DNA from: Arsenophonus sp052174535
GTDB lineage: Bacteria > Pseudomonadota > Gammaproteobacteria > Enterobacterales > Enterobacteriaceae
Reading direction: 5' to 3'
Assembly: GCA_052174535.1 (NCBI GenBank)
Contig: JBQMRQ010000051.1
Coordinates: 1-17,066, forward strand
DNA length: 17,066 nucleotides
Made by a program: the position numbers and the translations under genes. Positions 1 to 9,700 of this stretch are shown here, piece by piece (position 1 is the stretch's first letter; every line of letters begins with the position of its first letter). The notes below the pieces were generated by a model. It made no database searches. It saw only the letters and a program-made list of their open reading frames with translations, and was not told the DNA's origin.

Positions 1-2383
1 AATTATCAACAATAATACGTAGTTGTTTAGGTTCAGTGTTATTTAACTGAGTAACTAACAGATTGATTTCATTAATTTTTTTAACTTGTTTACTTAAAGA
101 AATGCTTTCTTGAACAGCTTGCTCTCTTTTCAATTGATTTAACGATCTTTCTAATAGTTTAACTTTATCTAAAGTCGCTTTAATTTTTTCTATTAGATTA
201 TTAATATTACCTTTCATTAATTGGCTAATTTCTGCCAATAAATGAGATTGCTGGTGAAGGTCATCTATAGCAACTTGCCCGGTTATTGCTTCGATCCGTC
301 GAATTCCAGCTGCTGTACCTGATTCGTTTCTAATACGAAATAACCCTATATCTCCAGTACAATTGGCATGAGTACCGCCACACAACTCAATAGAAAAATC
401 ACCAATGCTGAGAACGCGTACCTGTGCATCATATTTTTCATTAAAAAGCATAATCGCATCTCTTTCTTTAGCCGTCTCTAAATCCATTAATGTCGTTATA
501 ATATGGTCATTTTTACGAATTTGATAATTTACGATATCTTCAATTTTCTGTATCTGTATAGACATCATTGGAGCAAAATGAGAAAAATCAAAGCGTAAAT
601 ATTTTTCATTTACTAAAGATCCTTTTTGGATTATATGATTTCCTAATACATCATGCAAAGCCGCATGCAACAAATGGGTGGCGGAGTGATTGAGACTAAT
701 AGCCTTACGACGTTCAATATTAATTTTTGCATCGATCGAATCATTTAAAGTTATTGATCCAGTTATTACCTTACCAATATGCCCAATAGCTTGGGTATAT
801 TTTTGTGTATCAGAGACAACAAATTGACAAGATCGATTACTAAGTATGCCGCTATCACCAACTTGACCACCTGATTCAGGATAAAAAGAAGTTTTATTAA
901 GAACAATAATCCCTTCCTCACCTTGCTTTAATACATTAATAGATTTACTATGCTGAAAAATAGCTATTACTGTAGCTTTTTGGTTGTTATTTTTATAACC
1001 TGAAAAATCACTATGGCCATCTACTTTAATAACATTATTATAATTAGTTGCAAATCTACTAGACTCCCGAGCTTGATATTTTTGCTGATCCATCTTAATA
1101 TTAAAGCCTAATTTATCGACTTTAATGTCACGTTCACGACAAATATCAGCGGTTAAATCAAATGGAAAACCATATGTATCATAGAGATGAAATGCGATTT
1201 CACCAGCTAAAGTGTCTCCTTGTAATTGAGTTAATTCATCATGCAATAAATGAAGTCCACATGCTAAAGTACGAGCAAACTGTTCTTCTTCATTCTTTAA
1301 TATTTTTTCAATTATTGCTTGTTGAGATTTTATCTTATCAGCTGCGTTACCCATGATTTGAATCAATGGTGCAATTAATTTATAGAAAAATGTCTCTTTC
1401 GCTCCTAGCATATTTCCATGACGAATCGCTCGCCGGATAATACGACGCAATACGTAACCACGTCCTTCATTAGCAGGAAATACACCGTCACCAATAAGAA
1501 AAGCACTTGATCGGATATGATCAGCGATTACGCATAATGATTTATTATTTAAATCTGATAAAGCGATCACTTTAGTAATAGCAGAAATTAATTGACGGAA
1601 TAAATCAATCTCATAATTTGAATTAACATGCTGTAATACAGCGGCAATACGTTCAAGTCCCATACCTGTATCAACAGAAGGTTTTGGAAGTTCCTTTATG
1701 CTGTTATCAGACTGACGGTTAAATTGTATGAAAACAATATTCCATATTTCAATATAACGATCACCACTTGTCTCTTCAGGCGACCCTGGTGGTTCGCCAA
1801 AAATATGTTCACCATGATCATAAAAAATTTCTGTACAAGGACCGCAAGGACCAGTATTCTCCATTTGCCAAAAGTTGTCAGAAGCATAAGGAGCTCCCTT
1901 ATTATCACCTATCCGAATAATACGCTCAGTTGGAATGCCAATTTCTTGTTGCCAAATATTGTAAGTTTCTTCATCAGTGTGATAAACAGTGATCCAAAGA
2001 CGTTCTTTTGGCAAATTAAACCACTGCTTACTTGTTAGCAGTTCCCAGGCATATTTGATTGCATCCTGTTTAAAGTAATCACCAAAGCTAAAGTTACCTA
2101 ACATTTCAAAAAAAGTATGATGACGAGCAGTATAGCCAATATTTTCTAAATCATTATGTTTGCCTCCAGCTCGAATGCAACGTTGAACAGTTGTTGCTCG
2201 AGAATAAACTCTTTTATGCAATCCTAAAAATATATCTTTAAATTGATTCATTCCTGCATTAGTAAACAATAAGGTCGGGTCATTATTTGGTACTAATGAA
2301 CTACTAGATACAACTTTATGCTCTTTAGCATGAAAAAAGTCGAGAAACGTTTGACGAATCTCAGCGATGCTTTTAGTACTCAT
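1..2383 (-). CDS. alaS: Alanyl-tRNA synthetase, C-terminus cut by window edge
   Basis: Cytoplasmic class II synthetase that attaches alanine to tRNA-Ala and edits mischarged Ser/Gly. The frame reads from ATG at 2383 down to the left edge with no stop, giving 794 codons; the E. coli enzyme has about 876, so roughly 80 C-terminal residues (C-Ala/DHHA1 domain) lie outside. The N-terminus MSTKSIAEIRQTFLDFF is typical. The catalytic core shows KHNDLENIG, FFEMLGNFSFGDYFK and GMGLERIAAVLQ. The editing domain keeps its zinc ligands: H566 and H570 in HSATH, C668 and H672 in CGGTH. A Lys/Leu-rich coiled-coil-like stretch follows (about residues 700-780). AGGATA lies just upstream of the ATG. No recX or recA is readable upstream, unlike the usual Enterobacterales order. 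The gene looks intact and functional. Confidence 0.97.
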   Translation of the reverse strand, partial: MSTKSIAEIRQTFLDFFHAKEHKVVSSSSLVPNNDPTLLFTNAGMNQFKDIFLGLHKRVYSRATTVQRCIRAGGKHNDLENIGYTARHHTFFEMLGNFSFGDYFKQDAIKYAWELLTSKQWFNLPKERLWITVYHTDEETYNIWQQEIGIPTERIIRIGDNKGAPYASDNFWQMENTGPCGPCTEIFYDHGEHIFGEPPGSPEETSGDRYIEIWNIVFIQFNRQSDNSIKELPKPSVDTGMGLERIAAVLQHVNSNYEIDLFRQLISAITKVIALSDLNNKSLCVIADHIRSSAFLIGDGVFPANEGRGYVLRRIIRRAIRHGNMLGAKETFFYKLIAPLIQIMGNAADKIKSQQAIIEKILKNEEEQFARTLACGLHLLHDELTQLQGDTLAGEIAFHLYDTYGFPFDLTADICRERDIKVDKLGFNIKMDQQKYQARESSRFATNYNNVIKVDGHSDFSGYKNNNQKATVIAIFQHSKSINVLKQGEEGIIVLNKTSFYPESGGQVGDSGILSNRSCQFVVSDTQKYTQAIGHIGKVITGSITLNDSIDAKINIERRKAISLNHSATHLLHAALHDVLGNHIIQKGSLVNEKYLRFDFSHFAPMMSIQIQKIEDIVNYQIRKNDHIITTLMDLETAKERDAIMLFNEKYDAQVRVLSIGDFSIELCGGTHANCTGDIGLFRIRNESGTAAGIRRIEAITGQVAIDDLHQQSHLLAEISQLMKGNINNLIEKIKATLDKVKLLERSLNQLKREQAVQESISLSKQVKKINEINLLVTQLNNTEPKQLRIIVDN

Positions 2384-2834
2384 AATTATCCTGAAATCAA
2401 GCTGAAAATAGATCTATGACTTGATCAGATAAACAGATTTTGATTATTAATCAAGTTAGGACGGCGTTTTATCTGGCAAAACTTGAAAAATCCTTAAATT
2501 GTTTTATGACTAAATCGCTCAATAGATTCTATTTAACTGATCTGTATTAATACATTATGCAAATGCCTAACTTTTATAGGTACATCTTTTCTTAAATATA
2601 TCGTTTTTAATTAATATAATAATGACTAGTATATAGTTAGTTTAATACAAAATAATTTAACTATATATGTAATGAAACTAAGACTACATTTAAAACTATT
2701 TAATTACATTTATTCTTCCATTATATGGAAGGCTATTAAATTTATCTCTATGTGTATTTCGAAAGGCAATTTTAATAGATAACTTCAGTGGCTAATTCAC
2801 TCAGTTTAAATTATGTATAAGTTATAGTTATCAA
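2384..2834. other. Gene-free region upstream of alaS
   Basis: No readable gene on either strand. In Enterobacterales recX and recA normally sit here, upstream of alaS, but I could not recognise recX fragments in the minus-strand frames. The alaS leader must lie in the first part. It contains a 7-bp inverted repeat, TCAAGTT/AACTTGA, around 2452-2494, enclosing GTTTT/AAAAC. E. coli AlaRS is known to repress its own gene by binding a palindrome near the transcription start, so this repeat could be the counterpart, but that is speculation. No clear -35/-10 pair stands out. Confidence 0.5.
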
Positions 2835-4237
2835 AGTTATTCTCATTTCTGGTCTATAAAATTCAGAGATGGTATGCGTGTATCCCCGCTAAATTGATTT
2901 TTAGATGATTTAAATCATATAGAGATAATATGTTATGAAAAGTCTACCATGAAAGTATCTTCGAAACTAGATACTGCCCTCTGATTCATTACATGAACGC
3001 ATACGTAGTAATTCCATGAAGCTGATAGACACTGTTGTTGAGGCGGAACCTCGAAGCGATCCTACAACAGTATCTTGAAGGTCGCCTTTATTGGATGGAT
3101 GATCTCATAATTCGTAACGATTATCTGCCACAGCGAACCAGATAAACTGATATTAGTGATATCAAAATTAAAATGACTAAGGCTAGAGAGATATCACAGT
3201 AGCAATGAAATATGCTTCTAAAATCCTTGCTACCACCTAATCTAAGCGTGTAAAGCAGTAAAAGAATTGTTACTAGATATGGTAGTTGTTAGCGATCTCC
3301 ATCGCTTATTTGACGAAAGCTCTAAGTCTTTTCTCGATGAAATCACATGGTTTCTCTGCCAAGTACCCATCAGTAGACTGAATATTAATACCTTAATAGC
3401 ACAGGCAATGGTGTCCTATACGTGATTTAAGCGATAGGCGTTCTATATTTATTTCTTAGCCGGTATCATATAACCTTATTCCTATCAGGTAAAATCTGAT
3501 ACCTTTGCCTGCTTCTTACTTATCGGCATCATTATATATGGACGTAAGGAGCTGATTGCAGCAGAAGATACTTATCGAGGTTCAGAAGCGAATTGAACCG
3601 AACTTCTTAGTGACTGCGAGCGCGTAGCTTAATCATATCTCTAAGAGTTTCTACGGAAGATGAGTATGTCCTTTAGTTTCTAGAATGCAATGACAAAAAT
3701 ATTCCTGGACATACAGCACTAACGCTATTAGCTACACAAAATACCTGATGTGCTAAACTTCACTCCCCAAATGCATTCAACACCAAAATTTAAAGTTGAG
3801 CTGTTGGAGAGAAATTTGACTACTAAATAGCCGCGATGTTGCTAATAAACCCAATTAATGTTTTTGTTGGCAAGGTTTTAGCGAATATTCTGCAGGGATG
3901 AAGAAATTGGAGAAAAATTAAGAAGAACTTTTGACATTCTATGCCTTCTTGTTAGAGCACTGGGCGTCATAAGAACGATAAATTCTATTGAATTGGATTT
4001 TGTGACAGTGAAGCTTAAGGATATAAAGTCATTACAGAAAAGAAGTATGATTTGAGAAAACAACCATTTTAATAAAATTTGAATTACTATAGTCTGCTGA
4101 AAAAACTATAACTGGTTAATGGAATTTAGCCTGTTAACCTTGGTGCTAATAATGCTAATTAAGAATAGAGAATAAATTTACGAAGCATTAAAACTAAGTA
4201 CAATCTGACACGCTATACACTAGATTTTCTAATAATT
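2835..4237 (+). mobile_element. Degenerate IS256-family element, copy 1
   Basis: This 1403-bp block aligns along its length with the blocks at 8120-9485 and 14078-15458 and is bounded by decayed terminal inverted repeats. The left end at 2835 reads AGTTATTCTCATTTCTGGT; the right end (about 4215-4237) reads, on the complement, AATTATTAGAAAATCTAGTG. The interior carries broken fragments of a Mutator/IS256-type transposase. The length fits IS256-family elements (about 1.3-1.5 kb). No convincing target-site duplication remains. It sits between alaS and msbA and cannot be active. Confidence 0.85.
2935..4208 (+). pseudogene. IS256-family transposase remnant, copy 1
   Basis: The start ATGAAAAGTCTACCA at 2935 is shared with copy 2. 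Frames then break repeatedly, but fragments match the subgroup with YLPERT and RKELVAVEDGYRESEQSW motifs: RNDYLPQRT (to about 3139), LLPPN (near 3230), GRKELIAAEDTYRGSEA (3540-3590), QRCW-like sequence followed by LHKIPDVLNFTPQ (about 3720-3770), and IRTINSIELDFVTV (from 3969), equivalent to IRTTNPIESTFATV with the catalytic Glu kept. The first catalytic Asp region is replaced (FIS followed by a stop) and the GDGALGF region is garbled. About 424 codons originally, normal for the family. In-frame stops and frameshifts throughout make it a dead gene. Confidence 0.85.
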
Positions 4238-5113
4238 CCGAGTTTACAGATTAATATTTTTTTGTTTGTCAAATTAAATGTGCAATTTTAATATAATTGG
4301 TTTAATTAGATAGTTAAATTGATTAATTTGTAACTAGGTATTCTGATCTTATCAATTTTTTTTCAGTTAATTTATTTCAAGATATTAATCTTATTAGATT
4401 TTTACTAATTTATGGCTGTGCTAATTATTTAGTTTATAACTAATACAGATAATTATGTTTTCATATATTTATATTTTTTAGTACACAGTACTAAATTTAT
4501 TATTTATAGTAATTGATAAAACATTAGTTTAACACTATGGCCTCTGAATAATATTGAGCATTATTAGCTTGATACTGATATTTGCCAATTATCATAACCT
4601 GGCTTAATTTAATTTATTATTTTATGTTGGCAGTTTAGTTGGTTTTTCAGTATAAGTTTTTGAAGTTAATGTTGATTTATTGGTCAATTACTATTCTAAA
4701 ATAAATGATTCGCTATTTTAGCGGTTGATTATATCAGGATATCAGGTGTTAAGTACAGCTTAGCGATTATTATCGAGTAATAGATAATTAATAGATAATA
4801 AAAGTATTAAAATAATATACTAGCATTTAATAGAAGACAGTATCTCTAATACTACTATTTTCCATATTTACGATATCATCATTTTTTAGCACCTGTGAAG
4901 GTGTTGTATTTAGTTATAAATATAACCGTCACACTGTGATGCGATAGGTAGTTTGTTATTAACCTATCCTGGATTAAAGATCAAAAGCTATTTTGATAGA
5001 ATTGAATAATACGTTATAGATAGGATGTTTATCCTCGCTAGTATCATTAGCGGTTTGATATTTAGAGATTTTTTAAGTAAAAACGGATTATTTTATGGGT
5101 ATTTAATAAGATA
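4238..5113. other. Gene-free region upstream of msbA
   Basis: Very AT-rich, with stops in all frames. In E. coli a comEC-like gene (ycaI) lies directly before msbA; no fragment of it is recognisable. The last 130 bases should hold the msbA-lpxK promoter. A small inverted repeat (GATAGGT at 4943-4949, ACCTATC at 4962-4968, 12-base loop) lies about 145 bases before msbA without a following T-run. A short CACC-TGTGAA-GGTG hairpin occurs near 4890. Otherwise I see nothing. Confidence 0.5.
4993..5083 (+). promoter_or_regulatory. Candidate sigma-70 promoters for msbA-lpxK
   Basis: Two sigma-70-like pairs lie within 121 bases of msbA. The first is TTGATA (4993-4998), 16 bases, TATAGA (5015-5020). 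The second is TTGATA (5055-5060), 17 bases, TAAAAA (5078-5083). Both have 5/6 matches in the -35 box and 4/6 in the -10 box. In DNA this AT-rich such matches arise easily by chance. The position before the first gene of a co-oriented pair is the main support. Confidence 0.3.
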
Positions 5114-6865
5114 ATGATAATGAATGATAAAGATCTTTCTACATGGCAAACATTTTGCAGACTATGGCCAATGATTTTGCCATTTAAGCTGGGATTAAGT
5201 GTAGCTGCTGTTGCGTTAATCATTAATGCTGTTAGCGATGCATTTATGATCTCTTTATTAAAACCTTTGCTTGATGAAGGTTTTGGTAAAGCTGATAATA
5301 ACATGCTAAAATGGTTAGCCATCGTTATATTGGGGTTAATGTTGATAAGAGGGATGTCAAGTTTTATTTCTAATTATTGTATTGCATGGGTTTCTGGTAA
5401 AGTTGTAATGAATATGCGTCGGCGCTTGTTTAGCCATATAATGAGAATGCCAGTTGCTTTTTTCGATCAACAGTCGACAGGAACCTTACTTTCTCGCATA
5501 ACTTATGATTCTGAGCAAGTTGCTTCATCCTCCTCTAGCGCCTTAATTACTATTGTTCGAGAAAGTGCTTATATTATTGGTCTATTTGGGCTTATGCTTT
5601 ATCATAGTTGGCAGCTTTCATTAATATTAATTGTTATTGCTCTTATTGTTTCGTTAACAGTTCGCTCAGTTTCTAAACATTTTAGGAATATTAGTAAAAG
5701 TATGCAAACTGGTATGGGTCAAGTAACTGCTAGTGCAGAACAGATGTTAAAAGGTCATAAAGAAGTTTTAATTTTTGGTGGACAAAAAATTGAAACTGAG
5801 CGTTTTAGCAAAGTAAGTAATTATATGCGTCGGCAAACCATAAAAATGGTGACAGCATCTTCGATCTCTGACCCAGTTATACAACTGATTGCTTCTCTAG
5901 CATTAGCATTTACGCTTTATATCGCGAGTTTGCCTGAAGTTATGCAAACATTAACAGCAGGAATTATTGGTGTTGTTTTTTCATCTATGTTTGCATTAAT
6001 GCGTCCATTAAAGTCATTAACAAATGTTAATGCACAATTTCAGCGAGGTATGGCTGCTTGTCAGACAATATTTACTATTTTAGATATGGAACAGGAAAAA
6101 GATGAGGGTAAATTAACATTAAAAAAAGCTAAAGGTGAAATAGAATTTAGACATGTTACTTTTAAGTATGAAACAAATGAGCATGTTGCATTACAGGATA
6201 TTTGTTTTAAAATTCCAGCTGGAAAATCTATTGCTTTAGTCGGACGATCAGGTTCAGGAAAATCAACTATTGCGAATCTAATTACCCGATTTTATGAGGT
6301 TAATAAAGGTCAAATACTCCTTGATGATCATGATTTACGTGAATATACATTAAGCTCTCTACGTAGCCAAATTGCACTTGTTTCTCAGGATGTTTATCTT
6401 TTTAATGATACTATTGCAAATAATATTGCTTATGCAACTGATGGTCGTTTTAGTCGAAAAGCAATTGAAAAAGCTGCTAAAATGGCTTATGCGATGGATT
6501 TCATTCAAAAACTGGATCATGGACTAGATACCGTTATTGGTGAAAATGGTGTAATGCTTTCTGGTGGGCAGCGACAACGAATCGCTATTGCATGTGCTTT
6601 ATTACATAATTCATCAATATTAATTCTTGATGAAGCTACATCTGCGCTTGATACTGAATCAGAGAGAGCTATTCAGGCAGGATTGGACGAATTACAAAAA
6701 AATCGAACTTCAATTATTATTGCCCATCGTCTTTCGACGATAGAAAGTGCAGATGAGATTTTGGTTATTCAGGATGGTAAAATTATTGAACGAGGTACTC
6801 ATCAAGCTCTACTTAAGAGAGATGGGGCATATTTTCAACTTTATAATATGCAATTTAAACAATGA
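5114..6865 (+). CDS. msbA: Lipid A export ATP-binding/permease protein MsbA
   Basis: Homodimeric inner-membrane ABC exporter that flips core-lipid A from the cytoplasmic to the periplasmic leaflet. It is 583 residues against 582 in E. coli and aligns without gaps apart from the start. N-terminal transmembrane domain (about 1-330): hydrophobic segments near 25-45, 65-85, 140-185 and 250-300, with motifs MRRRLF and STGTLLSRITYDSEQVASSSS. C-terminal ATPase: Walker A GRSGSGKST at 377-385, signature LSGGQ at 482-486, Walker B ILILDEATSALD with D506 and E507, H-loop His538. One oddity: the usual IARALL after the signature reads IACALL. Starts at 5114 or 5120 are both possible; the latter gives MNDKDLSTWQTF, the usual N-terminus. 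Neither has a strong Shine-Dalgarno sequence. It overlaps lpxK by four bases. Confidence 0.97.
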   Translation: MIMNDKDLSTWQTFCRLWPMILPFKLGLSVAAVALIINAVSDAFMISLLKPLLDEGFGKADNNMLKWLAIVILGLMLIRGMSSFISNYCIAWVSGKVVMNMRRRLFSHIMRMPVAFFDQQSTGTLLSRITYDSEQVASSSSSALITIVRESAYIIGLFGLMLYHSWQLSLILIVIALIVSLTVRSVSKHFRNISKSMQTGMGQVTASAEQMLKGHKEVLIFGGQKIETERFSKVSNYMRRQTIKMVTASSISDPVIQLIASLALAFTLYIASLPEVMQTLTAGIIGVVFSSMFALMRPLKSLTNVNAQFQRGMAACQTIFTILDMEQEKDEGKLTLKKAKGEIEFRHVTFKYETNEHVALQDICFKIPAGKSIALVGRSGSGKSTIANLITRFYEVNKGQILLDDHDLREYTLSSLRSQIALVSQDVYLFNDTIANNIAYATDGRFSRKAIEKAAKMAYAMDFIQKLDHGLDTVIGENGVMLSGGQRQRIAIACALLHNSSILILDEATSALDTESERAIQAGLDELQKNRTSIIIAHRLSTIESADEILVIQDGKIIERGTHQALLKRDGAYFQLYNMQFKQ

Positions 6866-7854
6866 TTGATAAAATATGGTTAGGTGGTTCGTGTCTATAT
6901 TTCTTGCTACTACCGTTATCGATAGTATATGGTATATTTATTAAATTAAGACGTCTTTGCTATTATTTGGGAATTTTTCCTAGTTGGAAAGCGCCAATAT
7001 CTATTATTGTTGTAGGTAATTTAACTGTTGGCGGTAATGGTAAGACGCCGGTTGTCATTTGGTTAGTTGAACAGCTTTTGTTACAAGGTTATTGTGTTGG
7101 CGTTGTATCCCGCGGATATGGAGGTAAAGCAACTTCTTATCCGCTGTTAGTTAATGAAAGTATATCAATAAAGGAAACTGGCGATGAGCCTTCTTTAATT
7201 TATCGGCGAACTGGTGTGCCAGTTGCTGTTTCTCCTAAACGAGTAGAAGCATTTAAGATGCTACTTAGGCAACGAAAATTAGATGTTATTATTACTGATG
7301 ATGGTCTCCAACATTATGCTATGCAAAGAGATTTTGAGATCGTTGTTATCGACGGTATCCGTCGTTTTGGCAATGGTTGGTTGCTGCCTGCTGGCCCATT
7401 ACGAGAGTGTCAATGTCGTTTAAATACCGTTAATGCTGTTATTACTAATGGTGGTATTGCTAGATATGGTGAGATTGGCATGCAGTTAACAGGTGATATT
7501 GCTATTAATATGTTAACTGGTGAAAAACGATCAGTCTGTAAATTAGAACAAGTTATCGCAATTGCAGGAATTGGGTATCCAGCACGCTTTTTTTCAAGTC
7601 TTGAGCAAAAAGGGTTGGTATTGATTGCGAGATACTCTTTTCCTGATCATCAATATTATAATTTTTCTAAATTAATAACCTTAGTAGCTGATAATCAAAC
7701 ATTATTAATGACTGAAAAAGATGCAGTGAAATGTTTTAATTTTGCTCAATTAAATTGGTGGTATTTGCCAGTAAATGCTCAACTTTCAGAACCAGGTGCA
7801 AGAAAAATTCTTTTAGCCATTAATGAATTGCTGAAGACTGGTAAGAATACTTGA
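6862..7854 (+). CDS. lpxK: Tetraacyldisaccharide 4'-kinase LpxK
   Basis: Inner-membrane-associated P-loop kinase that phosphorylates the 4' position of the tetraacyldisaccharide 1-phosphate to make lipid IVA, late in the Raetz pathway. It has 330 residues; E. coli LpxK has 328. An N-terminal hydrophobic helix spans about residues 7-28. The Walker A region GNLTVGGNGKTP spans 52-63 with Lys61. Further family motifs are SRGYGG, GDEPSLIYRR, VAVSPKR, TDDGLQH at 145-151, and GNGWLLPAGPLRE. The ATG overlaps the msbA stop as ATGA, implying translational coupling, in the same msbA-lpxK order as E. coli. The downstream ycaQ/ycaR/kdsB genes of that operon are not readable here. The frame is intact. Confidence 0.97.
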   Translation: MIDKIWLGGSCLYFLLLPLSIVYGIFIKLRRLCYYLGIFPSWKAPISIIVVGNLTVGGNGKTPVVIWLVEQLLLQGYCVGVVSRGYGGKATSYPLLVNESISIKETGDEPSLIYRRTGVPVAVSPKRVEAFKMLLRQRKLDVIITDDGLQHYAMQRDFEIVVIDGIRRFGNGWLLPAGPLRECQCRLNTVNAVITNGGIARYGEIGMQLTGDIAINMLTGEKRSVCKLEQVIAIAGIGYPARFFSSLEQKGLVLIARYSFPDHQYYNFSKLITLVADNQTLLMTEKDAVKCFNFAQLNWWYLPVNAQLSEPGARKILLAINELLKTGKNT

Positions 7855-8119
7855 GATAATAACCTTATCATGTTAGTTATAAGTGGAATTTAACTAGTTA
7901 GAAATGTAGTGACATCATTTAATTAGCTTATATAAATATTCACATTTTAAATGTGTAATTTCTTAATAATAACTCTCTGAGTATCTAGTATCATTAAGCA
8001 ATAGCGATTAATTGCGTGCTTGCTGAGAAAGAAGATTTCGTACTATTTAGCTCTAAATACAAAGAATTGGTTCTTTATAGAAGATAGACTATAAAAAACG
8101 ACTAAATATACTCTGCATA

Positions 8120-9485
8120 AGTTATACTTATTTCTGGTATAAGGAGTTTCGAAGAAACTGACCATATCCTATTGGTTAATTTCATGAATTATTCAAACAA
8201 CAAGAGATAACATACTATGAAAAGTCTACCATTTATAGGTATCCAATAAAATAAATATTATCGTGTAATCCATTACGAGTTCATCCCTAATGGGGAGTCT
8301 ATGACAACTGATAGGTGATAGGCACCGATGTTGATGTGGAACTCGAATTCTAATGTTGTTAGTTTTTAACGACTATTTGCTTCAGTGAACTATACATAGA
8401 TTGCTATTGTTAATCTTGAGATTAAAGTTCATAAGATCAAGGATCGTATAGTGGTAACGGAATATACCTCAACAGTTTGAGTTGCCATCATCTTATCTGA
8501 AGTCTGAAAAAGTAACGAAGATTTACTACCATTCCTTGTACCTGACCAGGAATGATTATCGGTGATTTTTACAAAGCTCTAGGATTTTTCGATGAAAAAA
8601 GCCTAGAGCTTTCTATCAATTCCTGTTAGTATACTAAAACAACAATAGCTTGAATTAATATAGGTAATGGTAGTCGTGTGATTTAAAGGGGACATGCGCT
8701 ACGTTTATTTCTTGGCTGATGATATATACTGTTCTATGAGGACAGTTAATTATTTTTACTTGTTGATTCATTTATCGACATCACTGAATATAGACGTATA
8801 GAGAAATCAATTTCGATAAATATGGTTATCAAAAGTCAGAAGTGAATTGAAGCAACTCTTTAATACTCTACAAGAGCGCAGCTTAACCGTATCTTCTAGG
8901 CTTGTGCTACAGGAGATGGTACTCTTAGTTTTTGTAATAAAATGGAAAAATATTTCAGAATACGCAACACTAACATTATTTGATACACAAAATAGCTTAT
9001 GTTCTGCCTTTACTTCTTAAAAGTATGTAACTGAAAGTTAATGGTAAGTTTCTAAAGCTTTAGGTATCAGAGACCTGCTATGTAGATAATAAATCCATTA
9101 ATGTTTTGTTAGCAAGGTTTTCAGCATATCCTGCAACGATGAAGAAGCTGCAGAAAGAGCAAGGAAGAACGGTTGAGCATTCTATGCCTTCCCGTCAACG
9201 TACTGGTGTTAATAAAAATAACGAATCTAATTGAATCGGATTTTGCGAAAAATAGCGAGACTACGAGGCCTACTTGCTAAGCGCTGAAGCTCAAGAAAAA
9301 CAACTATTTCAATGCTATTTAATCTGCTTCTGTTTTCCTCAGAAAAGAGGAAAACATCTAAGAGAGTTGATCTTGTTGACAATAGTAGTAAGCACAAGGT
9401 TTGATTTAAGGATGGACAATAAGATTCATGAAGCATCAGAGTGGAATGTATCCTGATGTATAACATACCAGATTTACTAATAACT
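8120..9485 (+). mobile_element. Degenerate IS256-family element, copy 2
   Basis: Second 1366-bp relic, same orientation as the other two. It has the clearest ends. The left 21 bases (8120-8140) begin AGTTAT and end TCTGGTAT; the right 21 bases (9465-9485), read on the complement, begin AGTTAT and end TCTGGTAT, matching at 16 of 21 positions. It lies between lpxK and yegQ and is flanked by non-coding DNA. Flanking 8-9 bp do not form a convincing duplication, as expected if the insertion is old. Confidence 0.87.
8217..9456 (+). pseudogene. IS256-family transposase remnant, copy 2
   Basis: It starts ATGAAAAGTCTACCA at 8217 and reaches a stop within one IR length of the right end. The frame is broken many times. 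Fragments in order: YVYFLADDIYCSMR from 8700, equivalent to YVYFWADGIYFNVR and retaining the first catalytic Asp; GDGTLSF near 8920, retaining the second Asp context; and IKITNLIESDFA from 9212, equivalent to IRTTNPIESTFA and retaining the Glu. All three DDE positions can therefore still be seen, in different frames. The tail RFDLRMDNKIHEASEW fits the family's C-terminal GVKFKDGI region. It is somewhat shorter than copy 1 in the first third, suggesting small deletions. Not functional. Confidence 0.85.
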
Positions 9486-9516
9486 CTCGTTTCATCTTAA
9501 TATTAGCTTTAGGTGA

Positions 9517-9556
9517 ATTCTTATTAACGTGATGAGTACTATCTCATCATAAGAAT
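9517..9556. repeat. Stem-loop between IS copy 2 and yegQ
   Basis: An outer stem ATTCTTA/TAAGAAT and inner stem TGATGAG/CTCATCA (14 bp in total) enclose the loop TACTAT, with a 6-base bulge TTAACG on the left arm. No T-run follows on either strand, so it is a poor intrinsic terminator. It lies just outside the right end of IS copy 2 and beyond the 3' end of yegQ. Confidence 0.45.
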
Positions 9557-9653
9557 ATGATCATTACTATGATCTAATAATAGAAATGAAATCTTTTCCT
9601 TAAATTATGTATTTTATTATCTTTATTTAAGTGTACTAAAGTTGCAATAAATA

Positions 9654-9672
9654 GCTTTAACTAAAGTAAAGC
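9654..9672 (-). terminator. Weak candidate terminator of yegQ
   Basis: On the minus strand, GCTTTA, a 7-base loop, then TAAAGC form a 6-bp hairpin beginning 28 bases after the yegQ stop, followed by TATTTATT. The position suits a transcription terminator. The stem is short and AT-rich, so the call is tentative. Confidence 0.35.
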
Positions 9673-9700
9673 ATATTATTATTTATTTTAGTTTTTGAAC

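Noticed and set aside
1162..2038. Short open frames on both strands inside alaS (1162-1356, 1696-1908, 1724-2038)
   Set aside because: They overlap the conserved alaS frame and encode nothing recognisable.
3878..4063. Minus-strand open frame of 61 codons
   Set aside because: It is antisense to the transposase remnant of IS copy 1, with no ribosome binding site or homology seen.
4928..4938. TCACACTGTGA palindrome as a CRP-type site
   Set aside because: CRP half-sites need TGTGA-N6-TCACA order and spacing; here the halves are inverted and almost touching.
5062..5322. Minus-strand open frame of 86 codons across the msbA start
   Set aside because: Antisense shadow of the conserved MsbA N-terminus.
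9227..9466. Minus-strand open frame of 79 codons at the end of IS copy 2
   Set aside because: Antisense to the 3' end of the degenerate transposase, where plus-strand fragments match the IS256 family.
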